NCBI RefSeq assembly: GCF_016195855.1
Contig: NZ_JACPYU010000008.1
Span: 1-64,000, forward strand
Length of the DNA stretch: 64,000 bases
Direction of reading: 5' to 3'
Source of the DNA: Aquabacterium sp.
GTDB lineage: Bacteria > Pseudomonadota > Gammaproteobacteria > Burkholderiales > Burkholderiaceae_C
Shown: in pieces, positions 17,805 through 29,939 of the stretch
Layout of the letters: each line of letters opens with the position of its first letter
Numbering within the stretch: position 1 is the first letter of the stretch
Program-made: the position numbers and the translations under genes
The notes under the pieces: model-generated
Databases searched by the model: none
Seen by the model: the letters and a program-made list of their open reading frames with translations, nothing else
What the model was told of the DNA's origin: nothing

Positions 17805-20549
17805 TCAGCGGATCACCGCGAGTTTGCGTGCGATGGCCACGGCCTGTGTGCGGCTGTGGGCCCCCAGCTTCATGTTGATGTTGCGCAGGTGGGTGCGCAC
17901 GGTGCTGTCAGACACAAAGAGCTTTTCAGCCATGGCGCTGTTGGAGTAGCCCTCGGCCAGCAACTGCAGCACGCGGATCTCTTTGCGCGTCAAGGGCTCT
18001 GACAGCGCCTCACCTGGCTTGATGGCGGACTCGCCCTCCATGGCTGGTGCAGGGCCTGCAGCCTTGATCAGCCTTTGCAGGTGTTCGTGGAAGATGGGGT
18101 CGTCCGTGAGCTGGCGGCGGCCCGTGGGCTCACCTTGCAGGTGGGCATAACAGCGGTGCAACAGGGCCGCCGCCGCCTGGCCTTCATCCAGGATCAGCTG
18201 CATGAAGCCTTCCTGACAGGTTTGGTGCAGCACGTCCAGCAAGGTGTCCATGGCCGCGGGCAGGTTGCCGCTGCGTTGCAAGGCCAGGGCCTTGAGCACG
18301 CGCAGCTTGAGGACCCGCCCATGGCGGGTGCGCTCCAGCGCATCCTGGATGTCCTCGTGCGCACTGAGCAGCGCCCGGGCGGGGTCACCGAAGGTGATCT
18401 CCCAGCGCAGGTGGCCCAGTTGCAGGTCCTCCAGCTCCTGGGCGGGCAGCCGTTGGCGAGACACGCGTGACCACAGGGCCTGGTCATTGGCCCGGTCCAG
18501 CTCGTCACGCGAGACCTGTGCATGCCCTTGCAGCAAGAGCATGCGGGCGCGCTCCAGCTTGGCGCTGGCCACCACCCGCGGCAGCTGACGGTGGTGGCCC
18601 AGGTACTCCAGCTCGGTCAGCACATGAAAGGCCGCGTCGATGTCGCCCCGGTGGAAGGCGATGCGCGAGCGCAGCACGTGGCTGAGGATCATGTGATCGG
18701 GCAGGCCCACATCGCGCGCCAATGGCAGGTAGATGTTGAGCAGGTGCTCGGCCTCATCGAGCTGGTTGGTCTCGTACACCACGGCGGCATAGAAGACGCC
18801 GGCCCAGGCATGGCCATTGGTGTGGTTGTAGCCGGTCTTGTGCTCGCCCGTGGCGGCCAGGCGAAAGCGTGCCGTGGCCTGGCGCAGGCGACCTTCCTGC
18901 AGGTCCAGCAGGCCTTCCATGGATTCGGTGTAGATGCGCACAAAGGTGCTGGTGCCTTGTGTGGAGCGGGCGCTGTCCAGCAGGCGATGGGCTTCATGGT
19001 GATGCCCCATCACGGAGGCCACATTGGCCATGGCATTGGTCAGCACGCTGTCGGCAAAGGGCTTGCCGCTGGGCAGCTCGGCCAGGGATTCGCGCCCGAT
19101 GCGGTAGGCCTCCTCGTAGCGGTCCATCATGGCCAGCAAGAGCGGGTGCAGGGCCCTGATGTTGGCGCGCACATCGGCGTCCTGGCCGCCCACCAGCAAG
19201 GCCTGCTCCAGTTGCGGCATGGCCTGCCAGGGCCCTTGTGTGAAGCAGATCGTCCACACGGACACGGCCATGAGGCGCGGGTTGGCGCGCAGGGATTCTT
19301 TGGGAATCAAGGCAAACCAACGTGACAGCAGCCGCAACTGGCCGTTGGCCAGGAACTGGTCTGCCCAGGGTGTCAGCAGGGTCAGGGCATGTGGGAAGTC
19401 GCCACCCTCGATGGCGTGGTCGATCGCCTGGACGGGATGGCCGTTGGATTCATACCAGGCGGAAGCCGCCAGGTGCAGACGGGAGCATTCTTCCGGTTGT
19501 TCACGCATCAGCTGGTTGCGCAGGAAGTCGGCAAACAGGCTGTGATAGCGCCATGAGGGCAAGGTGCTGGGGCCGTCATGGATGGGGTTGAGGAAAAGGT
19601 TGGCCGTATCGAGCTGCTCCAGGATGCGGGCGCAGTCCAGCCGCGGGTTGAGCGCCTGGCACAGCGGTGCATGCAGCTGCCTGAGCACGCTGGTGCGCAA
19701 GAGGAAGCTGCGCACGTCCTCGCTTTGCCGCGACAGCACGTCTTCGGCCAGGTAGTCGGCAATGGCCCGGTTCGAGCCAGAGAAGCGCTCGATGAAGTCG
19801 GCGCTCTGCCCGCGGCGTTCCAGGGCCATGGACGCCAGCCACAGCGCGGCCACCCAGCCTTCGGTCTTCTCATGCAGCTGGGTGATGGCCGCTGCAGGCA
19901 GGTTGGTCAACTTGCGCAACTGGAAGAACAGGCGCGTTTCTTCCAGCGTGAAGCGCAGATGCTCCGCGTCGATCTCGGTCAGCTGGCCACGTGCCCGCAG
20001 GCGGCCCAGGCCCAGATCGGGCAGGCTGCGTGAGCCAATGACGATCTGGCCTCGGCGCGGCAGCCTGTCGAGCATCTCGCGCACCAGTCCCAGCACAGCC
20101 TGCTCCTGGATGCACTCGAAATCGTCCAGGAACAAGGCAAAAGGCGAGCTGTGATCGGCCAGGACGTTGAGCACATCGGCTTGAGCGCGATCGTCGTCGG
20201 TCTCCGTGGTCAGGCGTGCCACGGCATCACTCAAGCCTTTGAGGAAGCGGGACACGTCGTTGTCCGAGCGATCCAGCGTCAGCCAGGCCGTGGCCACGCC
20301 TTCTTCTTCCAGGCAGATGCGGGCTTGCTGCATGGCTGTGGTCTTGCCATAGCCGGCGGGTGCGCGCACCAGGATCAACTTCGCACTGATGGCCTGCCGG
20401 ATGCGATCGCATGCGGTGGCCCTCAGCACCTGCGTATAGCTTGCGTTTAACGCATCTGCCTTGTTGGGCGGGTGCGCTGGGTTGACGGCCTCGGCCGGTG
20501 CTTGAGAGGGGGCCGCGACAGGACATTGCAGCGGGAAGAGGGTGCCCAT
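17805..20549 (-). CDS. LuxR-family regulator of the MalT/LAL type, paralogue 1
   Basis: This large ATP-dependent transcription factor has a STAND NTPase domain with Walker A APAGYGKTT (63-71) and FLDDFE as Walker B, a winged-helix/TPR-like middle, and a C-terminal LuxR HTH (LTRKEIRVLQLLAEGYSNSA, then SDSTVRTHLRNIN). I choose the ATG at 20549, which has AGGA six bases upstream, giving 914 residues; a start 26 codons earlier is possible. Such proteins usually activate catabolic operons when bound to an inducer and ATP. A second paralogue lies at 44454-47294. The island palindromes are their likely targets, one of them (20654) between this gene and the adjacent thiolase. Confidence 0.9.
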   Translation of the reverse strand: MGTLFPLQCPVAAPSQAPAEAVNPAHPPNKADALNASYTQVLRATACDRIRQAISAKLILVRAPAGYGKTTAMQQARICLEEEGVATAWLTLDRSDNDVSRFLKGLSDAVARLTTETDDDRAQADVLNVLADHSSPFALFLDDFECIQEQAVLGLVREMLDRLPRRGQIVIGSRSLPDLGLGRLRARGQLTEIDAEHLRFTLEETRLFFQLRKLTNLPAAAITQLHEKTEGWVAALWLASMALERRGQSADFIERFSGSNRAIADYLAEDVLSRQSEDVRSFLLRTSVLRQLHAPLCQALNPRLDCARILEQLDTANLFLNPIHDGPSTLPSWRYHSLFADFLRNQLMREQPEECSRLHLAASAWYESNGHPVQAIDHAIEGGDFPHALTLLTPWADQFLANGQLRLLSRWFALIPKESLRANPRLMAVSVWTICFTQGPWQAMPQLEQALLVGGQDADVRANIRALHPLLLAMMDRYEEAYRIGRESLAELPSGKPFADSVLTNAMANVASVMGHHHEAHRLLDSARSTQGTSTFVRIYTESMEGLLDLQEGRLRQATARFRLAATGEHKTGYNHTNGHAWAGVFYAAVVYETNQLDEAEHLLNIYLPLARDVGLPDHMILSHVLRSRIAFHRGDIDAAFHVLTELEYLGHHRQLPRVVASAKLERARMLLLQGHAQVSRDELDRANDQALWSRVSRQRLPAQELEDLQLGHLRWEITFGDPARALLSAHEDIQDALERTRHGRVLKLRVLKALALQRSGNLPAAMDTLLDVLHQTCQEGFMQLILDEGQAAAALLHRCYAHLQGEPTGRRQLTDDPIFHEHLQRLIKAAGPAPAMEGESAIKPGEALSEPLTRKEIRVLQLLAEGYSNSAMAEKLFVSDSTVRTHLRNINMKLGAHSRTQAVAIARKLAVIR

Positions 20550-20653
20550 GGTGCTTCCTGCAAGTTGATTTCTTCTGGGTGTGAAGGGCATTGTCTGCCT
20601 CGCCCATCGCCCCGTCTCTACGTGCAATACCTGAGTGGTGGCACGTGCGATTT

Positions 20654-20669
20654 CCGTCGCTTCCGACGA
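20654..20669. promoter_or_regulatory. Island palindrome site 3
   Basis: CCGTCG-CTTC-CGACGA has the same 6-4-6 layout with one mismatch in the left arm. Its centre is 33 bases before TAGACT (20692-20697), a plausible -10 that places the start about 24 bases before the thiolase ATG. On the minus strand a weaker TATTGC (20624-20629) lies 35 bases away, so the regulator gene may also be controlled here. Confidence 0.75.
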
Positions 20670-20728
20670 TGCGTGAGCACCGCGTGCTTTCTAGACTGAC
20701 TCGAAGCAGATCGACAGCCTGGAGGCTC

Positions 20729-21933
20729 ATGAACGACGTTTATGTTTACGACCATGTGCGCACCCCGCGCGGCAAAGGCCGGCCCGATGGGGCGCTGCAT
20801 GAAGTCACGCCCGTGCGGCTGGCCGCATGCGTGCTGAGTGGCTTGCAGGCACGACAGGCATGGGATACGGACCTGATCGACGAGGTCGGGCTGGGCGTGG
20901 TGATGCCCGTTGGCGAGCAAGGTGCCGACATCACACGCACGGCCTTGCTGGAGGCCGGGTACAGCGAGGACATCGCGGGCTATCAACTCAACCGCTTTTG
21001 CACATCGGCGCTGGACACCGTGAAGATGGGCTGTGCCCTGATCGGCTCGGGCCAGGCTGAGGCGGTCATTGGTGGCGGGGTGGAGTCCATGTCGCGCGTG
21101 CCGATTGGCTGTGACGGTGGTGCGAGCTACACCGACCCTGCGGTGGGGCGCCGCCACCCCTATATCCCCAACGGGGTGGCGGCCGACCTGATGGCCACGC
21201 GCGCCGGGCTGGAGCGGGCCGAGCTGGATGCCTATGCGGTGGAAAGCCAGCGCCGCGCGGCCCATGCGCAAGCCCATGGTCACTTCAGTCAATCGCTGTT
21301 GCCCTTGCTGGACCTTCTGGGGCAGCCGCTGCTGCAGCACGATGAGGCCGTGCGGCCCCGGACCACGCTGGCAGACCTGGCTCGCCTCAAGCCCGCCTTC
21401 GAGGCGCTGGGCGCGGCCGGCTATGACGACATCCTCTTGCGGCGTTACCCGGAGTTGGCCGCCATTGCGCACCTGCACACCAGCGGCAATTCGAGCGCCA
21501 TCGTCGATGGGGCCTGCGCCGTGCTGATGGGCAGCGCCGCGTTCGGGCACAAGGCGGGGCTGCGGCCCAGGGCCCGTGTGCGTGCGGTGCTCAGCGGGGC
21601 CTCCGAGCCTTTGCTGAGCCTGGGTGGCCCCATGCCCGTGAGCCGCAAGGCCTTGCAGCGTTGCGGCATGCGCGTGGCCGACATCGACCTCTTCGAGGTC
21701 AACGAAGCCTTTGCCGTGGTGCCGCTTTGCTACATGCGCGAGATGGGTGTGGAGGCGGACAAGGTCAACGTCAATGGTGGCGCGATTGCGCTGGGGCACC
21801 CACTGGGTGCCACCGGTGCCATCTTGCTGGGGACCGCGCTGGATGAACTGGAGCGGCGTGATCTGAACACAGCTTTGATCACGTTGTGTGCGGCGGCAGG
21901 GCAGGCCACTGCCTTGGTGATGGAGCGAGTGTG

Positions 21934-21934
<1 letters not shown>
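20729..21934 (+). CDS. Acetyl-CoA acyltransferase (thiolase), FadA-like
   Basis: This predicted 3-ketoacyl-CoA thiolase releases acetyl- or propionyl-CoA in the last step of beta-oxidation. GGAGG lies just before the ATG at 20729, giving 401 residues. The nucleophile is Cys91 in NRFCTSALD, and [15 protein letters not shown] supplies the conserved histidine. The second catalytic cysteine is Cys387, but the usual CxGGG motif reads LCAAAGQA, an unusual replacement of the glycine loop. The stop overlaps the next start by one base (TGATG). Confidence 0.92.
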
Positions 21935-24341
<2,407 letters not shown>

Positions 24342-24354
24342 GGCCAGACCAGAT

Positions 24355-24370
24355 TCGTCACTTTCGACGA
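24355..24370. promoter_or_regulatory. Island palindrome site 4 (fadB operon)
   Basis: TCGTCA-CTTT-CGACGA lies in the 117-base gap before fadB. Its centre is 34 bases upstream of TACAGT (24394-24399), a good -10 hexamer, giving a leader of about 50 bases. Confidence 0.78.
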
Positions 24371-24458
24371 TGTACCCCCGCCGCCCCGCTGCCTACAGTG
24401 GGCAGCATCAACAGGCCGTCATCGGGATGGCCCATCACACCCCAAGAGGAGCCTACCC

Positions 24459-26609
24459 GTGTTTGACGGCCAGAACATTCAACTGACGCGATTCGATGGT
24501 GGCATTGTCGAGCTGTGCTTCAACGCCAAGCAAGACGCCATCAACAAGCTGGACACGCAGACGGTCACGGAGTTCCGGCAGGTCACCGAGATCCTGTCGG
24601 CGGTCTCGGGCATCAAAGGGGTGCTGATCACCAGTGCCAAGGACGTCTTCATCGTGGGCGCCGATATCAAGGGATTTGATCGCATCTTCAAGCAGACGGC
24701 CGAGGAGATCGCGGCAGACGTGCTCAAGAAGAACGACATCTTCGTGGCCTTTGACGACCTGCCCTTTCCGAGTGTGGTGGCCATCAATGGCTTCGCGCTG
24801 GGCGGTGGGCTGGAGCTGGCCCTGTCTGCCAGCTACCGCGTGATGTCAACGGCTGCCCAGGTGGGGCTGCCGGAGGTGAAGCTGGGCTTGTTCCCGGGCT
24901 TTGGTGGCACCGTGCGCATGTGCCGCATCGCGGGGCCTGCCGTGGCCACGGACTGGGTGGTGAGCGGCAAGCCCGCCAAGGGTCCGGCCGCCTTGGCTGC
25001 GGGCGTCGTGGATGAATTGTGCGAGCCCACCGAGTTGCGCGCACGGGCCCTGGCGGTCCTGGAGGAGGCGATGTCCGGGCAACGCGATTGGCGCGCTGTT
25101 CAACGGCGCAAGCAGGCGCCCGTGGCTTTGCAGGACGATGAGCTCAAGGGCATCTTCGATGCGGCTCACCTCAAGGCGCAGGGCTTGGCTGCAGCCCATC
25201 AACCTGCGGCATCGATCGCCGTGGAGATGATGGCCCAGGCTTCCCGGGTGGACCGTTCGCAGGCCCTGGCCCTGGAGGCGCAGGCTTTCGGGCGTGTGGC
25301 CAAGACGCAGGCCGCCAGCTCGCTGGTGCAGCTCTTCCTCAATGACCAGATCGTCAAGAAGCGCGGCCGCCAGTTCACCGGCCAGGCCAGGCCCGTCAAG
25401 CAGCTTGGCGTACTCGGGGCCGGCATCATGGGCGGCGGCATCGCGTATGTGAACGCGCTGCGCGGTACGCCCGTGGTCTTGAAGGACATCTCGCCCGCTC
25501 AGCTTGATCTGGGGCTGACCGAAGCCAGCAAGCTGCTGGCCAAGCAGGTCAAGACGGGCCGCCTGACGCAGGCCGTCGCCGATCAGGTGCAGGCTGCCAT
25601 CCAGCCACGCCTGAACGATGAGGGGCTGGGCCAGGTCGACATGGTGATCGAGGCGATCATCGAGCGCCTGGAGATCAAGCAACAGGTGATCAAGACGCTG
25701 GAGGGCGTGGTCCGCCCGGACACGGTCATCGCCTCCAACACATCGAGCTTGCGCATCGATGACATCGCCAGCGCCCTGCAGCGGCCCGAGAACCTGGTGG
25801 GCATGCACTTCTTCAACCCGGTGCCCGCCATGCCCCTGGTGGAAATCGTCAAGGGCAGCCGCTCCAGCAACGAGGCCGTCGCCACCGCGGTGGCGCAGGC
25901 CGTGGCCATGGGCAAGACGCCGATCGTGGTGCAGGACTGCCCGGGCTTCCTGGTCAACCGCCTCATCACGCCGTATGTCGCCGGCTTCCTGCAACTCATT
26001 GCCGATGGTGCGGACTTTGAAGAGGTCGACAAGGTGATGGAAGCCTTTGGTTGGCCCATGGGGCCTGCCTACCTGCAGGACGTGGTCGGCATGGACACCA
26101 GCGTGCATGTGGCTGAGGTCATCGCAGCAGGCTACCCCGAGCGCATGAAGCCGGTGGCGGCCAATGCCGTGCGCTTGCTGGTCGACCACAAGCGCTACGG
26201 CCAAAAGAGCGGCAGTGGCTTCTACCAGTATGTGGCGGGCGAGGGTGGGCGACTGCAGAAGCAGCACGCGCCCGAGGCCCATGCTCTGCTGGCAGCGGTC
26301 CAGCCATCGGGTCGGCGCCGCTTCGACGCTTCCGAAGTGGAAGACCGGATGATGCTGCCCCTGATCGTGGAGGCCGCTCATGCGCTGGAGGAAGGCGTGG
26401 TCGAGACCCCGGCCGAGCTGGACACGGCCATGTTGTTGGGTTTGGGCTTCCCGGCCTACCTGGGTGGGCCTTTGAAGTACGCGGACTGGCTGGGCCTCAC
26501 CGAGGTGGTGGCGCGGTGCGACCGTTATGCCCACCTCGGCCCGGCCTACCAGGCCACGCCCCGCATGCGCGAGATGGCGCGGGACGGTGCCCGTTACCAC
26601 GGCCGCTGA
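24459..26609 (+). CDS. fadB: Multifunctional fatty acid oxidation complex subunit FadB
   Basis: This enzyme combines enoyl-CoA hydratase and 3-hydroxyacyl-CoA dehydrogenase activities. The GTG start at 24459 has AGAGGAG upstream and gives 716 residues, close to E. coli FadB. The crotonase domain has Glu119 (GGGLELAL) and Glu139 (GLPEVKLG); the NAD site is GAGIMG (320-325); the catalytic histidine is His450 in GMHFFNP. Two C-terminal dehydrogenase domains follow. It leads an operon with an HSD10-like dehydrogenase, a thiolase and a PaaG-like protein, which together give a full beta-oxidation set. Confidence 0.96.
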   Translation: MFDGQNIQLTRFDGGIVELCFNAKQDAINKLDTQTVTEFRQVTEILSAVSGIKGVLITSAKDVFIVGADIKGFDRIFKQTAEEIAADVLKKNDIFVAFDDLPFPSVVAINGFALGGGLELALSASYRVMSTAAQVGLPEVKLGLFPGFGGTVRMCRIAGPAVATDWVVSGKPAKGPAALAAGVVDELCEPTELRARALAVLEEAMSGQRDWRAVQRRKQAPVALQDDELKGIFDAAHLKAQGLAAAHQPAASIAVEMMAQASRVDRSQALALEAQAFGRVAKTQAASSLVQLFLNDQIVKKRGRQFTGQARPVKQLGVLGAGIMGGGIAYVNALRGTPVVLKDISPAQLDLGLTEASKLLAKQVKTGRLTQAVADQVQAAIQPRLNDEGLGQVDMVIEAIIERLEIKQQVIKTLEGVVRPDTVIASNTSSLRIDDIASALQRPENLVGMHFFNPVPAMPLVEIVKGSRSSNEAVATAVAQAVAMGKTPIVVQDCPGFLVNRLITPYVAGFLQLIADGADFEEVDKVMEAFGWPMGPAYLQDVVGMDTSVHVAEVIAAGYPERMKPVAANAVRLLVDHKRYGQKSGSGFYQYVAGEGGRLQKQHAPEAHALLAAVQPSGRRRFDASEVEDRMMLPLIVEAAHALEEGVVETPAELDTAMLLGLGFPAYLGGPLKYADWLGLTEVVARCDRYAHLGPAYQATPRMREMARDGARYHGR

Positions 26610-26652
26610 CCCCCTCGACGACGACGCTCATCCACCCCATTTGAGGACCTCC

Positions 26653-27435
26653 ATGAAACTTGATGCTTCCGTTTCTGCCATCGTGACCGGTGGCGCATCC
26701 GGGCTGGGCGCGGCCACGGCCCGACGCCTGGCTGCTTGCGGCGTGAAAGTCGCCATCTTCGATCTCAATGCCGACCTGGGTGAGCCCCTGGCGCGTGAAC
26801 TCGGCGGCATCTTTTGCCCGGTGGATGTCACCAGCGACGAGGATGTGAGCCAAGCCCTGGCACGTGCCCGTGCGGTACACGGCCAGGAGCGGGTGCTGGT
26901 CAATTGCGCGGGCACCGGCAATGCCATCAAGACGGCCAGCCGGGACAAGGCCACAGGCGAGATCCGCCACTTCCCTTCGCTCAACTTCGACCGCATCGTC
27001 CAGATCAACCTGGTTGGCACGTTTCGCTGCATTGCCCAGTCGGCAGCCGGTATGCTGAGCTTGCCGCCTTTGGCCGATGGGGAGCGGGGCGTGATCGTCA
27101 ACACGGCCTCGGTGGCGGCAGAAGACGGGCAGATGGGGCAGGCGGCCTACTCGGCTTCCAAGGCCGCCATCGTGGGCATGACCTTGCCCATCGCCCGCGA
27201 CCTGATGGGTGAAGGCGTGCGCGTCAACACCATCCTGCCCGGCATTTTCAACACCCCTTTGCTGCAAGGCGCACCAGAGAACGTCAAGGCCGCACTGGCC
27301 GAATCGGTGCCCTTCCCCAAACGCCTGGGCGAGCCCGATGAGTTCGCCTCGCTGGCTGAACAGCTGATCACCAATGGCTACTTCAACGGTGCCTGCATCA
27401 GGCTGGATGGCGCCATCCGCATGCCACCGCGCTGA
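26653..27435 (+). CDS. Short-chain dehydrogenase, HSD10-like (2-methyl-3-hydroxyacyl-CoA dehydrogenase candidate)
   Basis: This 260-residue SDR has TGGASGLG (12-19), NCAG, and the Ser153-Tyr166-Lys170 catalytic set (NTASVAAEDGQ, YSASK). The sequence around it (GVIVNTASVAAEDGQMGQAA, RDLMGEGVRVNTILPGIFNTPL) is typical of HSD10/type 2 3-hydroxyacyl-CoA dehydrogenases, which oxidise 2-methyl-3-hydroxybutyryl-CoA in isoleucine degradation. That specificity suits the 2-methyl branches expected from isoprenoid beta-oxidation. GAGG precedes the ATG at 26653. The gene is second in the fadB operon. Confidence 0.9.
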   Translation: MKLDASVSAIVTGGASGLGAATARRLAACGVKVAIFDLNADLGEPLARELGGIFCPVDVTSDEDVSQALARARAVHGQERVLVNCAGTGNAIKTASRDKATGEIRHFPSLNFDRIVQINLVGTFRCIAQSAAGMLSLPPLADGERGVIVNTASVAAEDGQMGQAAYSASKAAIVGMTLPIARDLMGEGVRVNTILPGIFNTPLLQGAPENVKAALAESVPFPKRLGEPDEFASLAEQLITNGYFNGACIRLDGAIRMPPR

Positions 27436-27479
27436 GCCGCTGGCTGCTATCCCCCAACTTAACGCACACATCAAACATC

Positions 27480-28658
27480 ATGTCTGAAGCCTATATTGTT
27501 GCTGCTGCCCGTACACCGGGTGGTCGTCGCGCTGGCCGCCTGTCCGGCTGGCATCCTGCGGATCTGGCCGCGCAGGTGCTGGATGCCCTGGTGGCCCGCA
27601 CGGGCGCCGATCCGGCCCTCATCGACGACGTCATCATGGGCTGTGTCGGTCAGATTGGCGAGCAGGCCTGCAATGTGGCGCGCAATGCCGTCCTGTCGTC
27701 CTGCTTGCCTGAGTCTGTGCCCGGCACCTCGGTCGATCGGCAATGTGGGTCCTCGCAGCAGGCACTGCACTTTGCGGCCCAGGCCGTCATGTCAGGCACG
27801 ATGGATGTGGTGATTGCCGCGGGGGTGGAGAGCATGTCGCGCGTGCCCATGGGCACGCCCATGACGCTGCCGGCCAAGAACAACATGGGCTTTTATGTCA
27901 GCCCCGGCATGCACAAGCGCTATGACGGCGTGGAGTTCAGCCAGTTCGCGGGTGCCGAGCAGATCGCCCGCAAGTACGAGCTGAGCAAGGACGAGCTGGA
28001 TGCCTATGCCTACCTCAGCCACCGCCGCGCGATCGAAGCAACCAGGCTGGGCCGCTTCGAAGAAGAAGTGCTGCCCGTGGCGGTGCGCATGGCCGAAGGC
28101 CACTGCCCCGATGAGCTGACCACGGTGGACGAAGGCATCCGCTTCGAGGCCTCGCTGGAGGGCATCGCCTCGGTCAAGCTGATCCAGGAGGGGGGGCGCC
28201 TGACGGCGGCCTCGGCCAGCCAGATCTGCGACGGCGCCAGTGGCGTGATGGTGGTCAACGAGCGGGGGCTCAAGGCCCTGGGCGTCAAGCCCCTGGCGCG
28301 TGTCCACCAGATGACGGTCATCGGGCACGACCCGGTCATCATGCTGGAGGCACCGATCCCGGCCACGCAGCTTGCGCTCAAGCGTTGCGGCCTCAGCCTG
28401 GATGACATCGATGCCTACGAGGTGAACGAGGCCTTTGCATCGGTGCCGCTGGCCTGGCAGAAGGCGCTGGGCGCCAACCCTGATCGCCTCAATGTCAATG
28501 GCGGGGCCATTGCCCTGGGCCACCCCTTGGGGGCTTCAGGTACCCGCTTGATGACGACCTTGCTGCACGTGCTGGAGCAGCGCGGCTGGCGCTACGGCTT
28601 GCAGACCATGTGCGAGGGTGGTGGCCTGGCCAATGTCACCATCGTTGAACGGCTGTGA
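27480..28658 (+). CDS. Acetyl-CoA acetyltransferase/acyltransferase (thiolase)
   Basis: This 392-residue thiolase has the complete catalytic triad at classic positions: Cys89 (DRQCGSSQQAL), His348 ([15 protein letters not shown]) and Cys378 (TMCEGGG). Unlike the thiolase at 20729, the C-terminal CxGGG motif is intact. It cleaves 3-ketoacyl-CoA with CoA; with alternating straight and 2-methyl positions it would release acetyl-CoA and propionyl-CoA. It lies between the HSD10-like and PaaG-like genes in the fadB operon. Confidence 0.94.
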   Translation: MSEAYIVAAARTPGGRRAGRLSGWHPADLAAQVLDALVARTGADPALIDDVIMGCVGQIGEQACNVARNAVLSSCLPESVPGTSVDRQCGSSQQALHFAAQAVMSGTMDVVIAAGVESMSRVPMGTPMTLPAKNNMGFYVSPGMHKRYDGVEFSQFAGAEQIARKYELSKDELDAYAYLSHRRAIEATRLGRFEEEVLPVAVRMAEGHCPDELTTVDEGIRFEASLEGIASVKLIQEGGRLTAASASQICDGASGVMVVNERGLKALGVKPLARVHQMTVIGHDPVIMLEAPIPATQLALKRCGLSLDDIDAYEVNEAFASVPLAWQKALGANPDRLNVNGGAIALGHPLGASGTRLMTTLLHVLEQRGWRYGLQTMCEGGGLANVTIVERL

Positions 28659-28681
28659 CGGCATCAAGCAGGGAGCCAGAG

Positions 28682-29482
28682 ATGACCAGTGCGGTACGTT
28701 ATGAACAAGATGGCGATGTGGGCGTCATCTACCTGGCCAATGCGGCCAGGATGAACCCCTTGTCCGAGGAGATGCAGCAGGGCCTGCTGGAACTGCTGGA
28801 GCGCATCGAGCGCGAGCGCAGTGTCAGGGCTGTCCTGCTGATCGGGGAGGGCAAGTCGTTTTGTGTCGGTGCCGACCTCAATGGCATGCAAGCGGCAGAG
28901 GGCGACACCCGCAGCCTGGGGCAACGCACGGCCGACACCATGATGGTGTTGTCCAACCCCTTGATTTTGCGTTTGCAGTCCATGTCGGTGCCGGTGGTGT
29001 CAGCGCTCAACGGGGTGGCGGCCGGTGCCGGCGTGGGCCTGGCCTTGGCGGCCGATGTGGTCATCGCGGCGCGCTCGGCCTACTTCTATCTGCCCTTCAT
29101 GCCCAAGCTGGGCATCGTGCCGGATCTGGGCAGCAGCTGGTTTCTCACGCAGCAGCTGGGGCGGGTGCGGGCGACGGCGCTGACCTTGTTGGGCGACCGC
29201 CTGTCGGCCGAGCAGGCGCAGCAATGGGGCTTGATCTGGGAGGTGTGTGACGACGCCTACCTTGATACCCAGGCCAGGGGGCTGTGCAAGCGCCTGGCGG
29301 CACTGCCGCCCCATGCAGTGGTGGAGACGCGGGCGGCGGTGGCGGCAGCGCTGGTCAACGGCTTGAGTGAGCAGTTGAACTATGAGGCGCAGCGCCAGCG
29401 GGAGTTGATTGACCGGGCGTCGTTTGTGGAAGGGGTGAGCGCGTTCCTGGCGCGGCGTGAGCCTGTGTTCAAGGCTGGTTGA
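28682..29482 (+). CDS. Enoyl-CoA hydratase/isomerase family protein, PaaG-like
   Basis: This is a 266-residue crotonase-fold protein. The start at 28682 is preceded by AGGGAG; an upstream in-frame GTG is less likely. The oxyanion-hole region reads SFCVGADLNGM and ALNGVAAGAGVG. Both hydratase glutamates are missing (AGAGVGLALAAD and LPFMPKLGIVPDLGSSW), but Asp148 in IVPDLG occupies the PaaG/isomerase position. It is therefore better read as an enoyl-CoA isomerase, for example for moving the 4-ene double bonds of isoprenoid acyl-CoAs, than as a hydratase. It ends the fadB operon before a strong terminator. Confidence 0.85.
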   Translation: MTSAVRYEQDGDVGVIYLANAARMNPLSEEMQQGLLELLERIERERSVRAVLLIGEGKSFCVGADLNGMQAAEGDTRSLGQRTADTMMVLSNPLILRLQSMSVPVVSALNGVAAGAGVGLALAADVVIAARSAYFYLPFMPKLGIVPDLGSSWFLTQQLGRVRATALTLLGDRLSAEQAQQWGLIWEVCDDAYLDTQARGLCKRLAALPPHAVVETRAAVAAALVNGLSEQLNYEAQRQRELIDRASFVEGVSAFLARREPVFKAG

Positions 29483-29540
29483 TATTCAGATACTCATTGA
29501 AGTTCAGATTTTCATTGCATGTCGCTCCTCGTGACGGCTT

Positions 29541-29574
29541 GACCGGTGTGTTGTCGGACGCACCGGTCTTTTTT
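29541..29574 (+). terminator. Intrinsic terminator of the fadB operon
   Basis: GACCGGTG (29541-29548) pairs perfectly with CACCGGTC (29561-29568), followed by six T residues, 58 bases after the last stop codon. Confidence 0.88.
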
Positions 29575-29653
29575 GCATTTTCGGTTTGCCGCTCTTCTGC
29601 TTTTGGTTTGCCGTGCTGAGAGTGGGCGCTTTGGCGGTGCTTCCGCAGGTCGG

Positions 29654-29763
29654 GGGTTGAGGTGGCATCTGGCCGGGCTTCATGTTGACGGTCCTGCCAA
29701 AGGCAGGACTGCCCTGCGCTGCGCGGCGTCCCCAAGGCGCCCGGCCAGATGCCACCTCAACCC
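29654..29763. repeat. 25-bp perfect inverted repeat with nested hairpin
   Basis: The arms 29654-29678 and 29739-29763 are exact reverse complements over 25 bases and enclose 60 bases. Inside is a second stem, GTCCTGCC-AAA-GGCAGGAC (29691-29709). No transposase or tidy coding frame is present. It lies in the 714-base non-coding stretch between two convergent operons. Part of it (around 29664-29718) recurs in inverted orientation at about 30057-30112. Confidence 0.8.
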
Positions 29764-29939
29764 TTTTCCGACCTGCTCTTGGTACGCGAAGGTTGTTGGG
29801 CCGAGATAGGCAAGGGCCCTTGCTTTGACGCAGCTTAAGCGTCAAGCCGTCGCACGCGAAACCAACGTCGCCTGCATCAAGCGGGGCGCAAGAAGGACTG
29901 AGGCGGTATTTGGCTGGGCGCCTTGGTGGTGCTGAGGAG

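Noticed and set aside
24846-26600. 584-codon minus-strand open frame opposite fadB
   Set aside because: Low-complexity His/Gln/Arg/Gly-rich translation typical of antisense frames in high-GC DNA; fadB on the other strand is complete.
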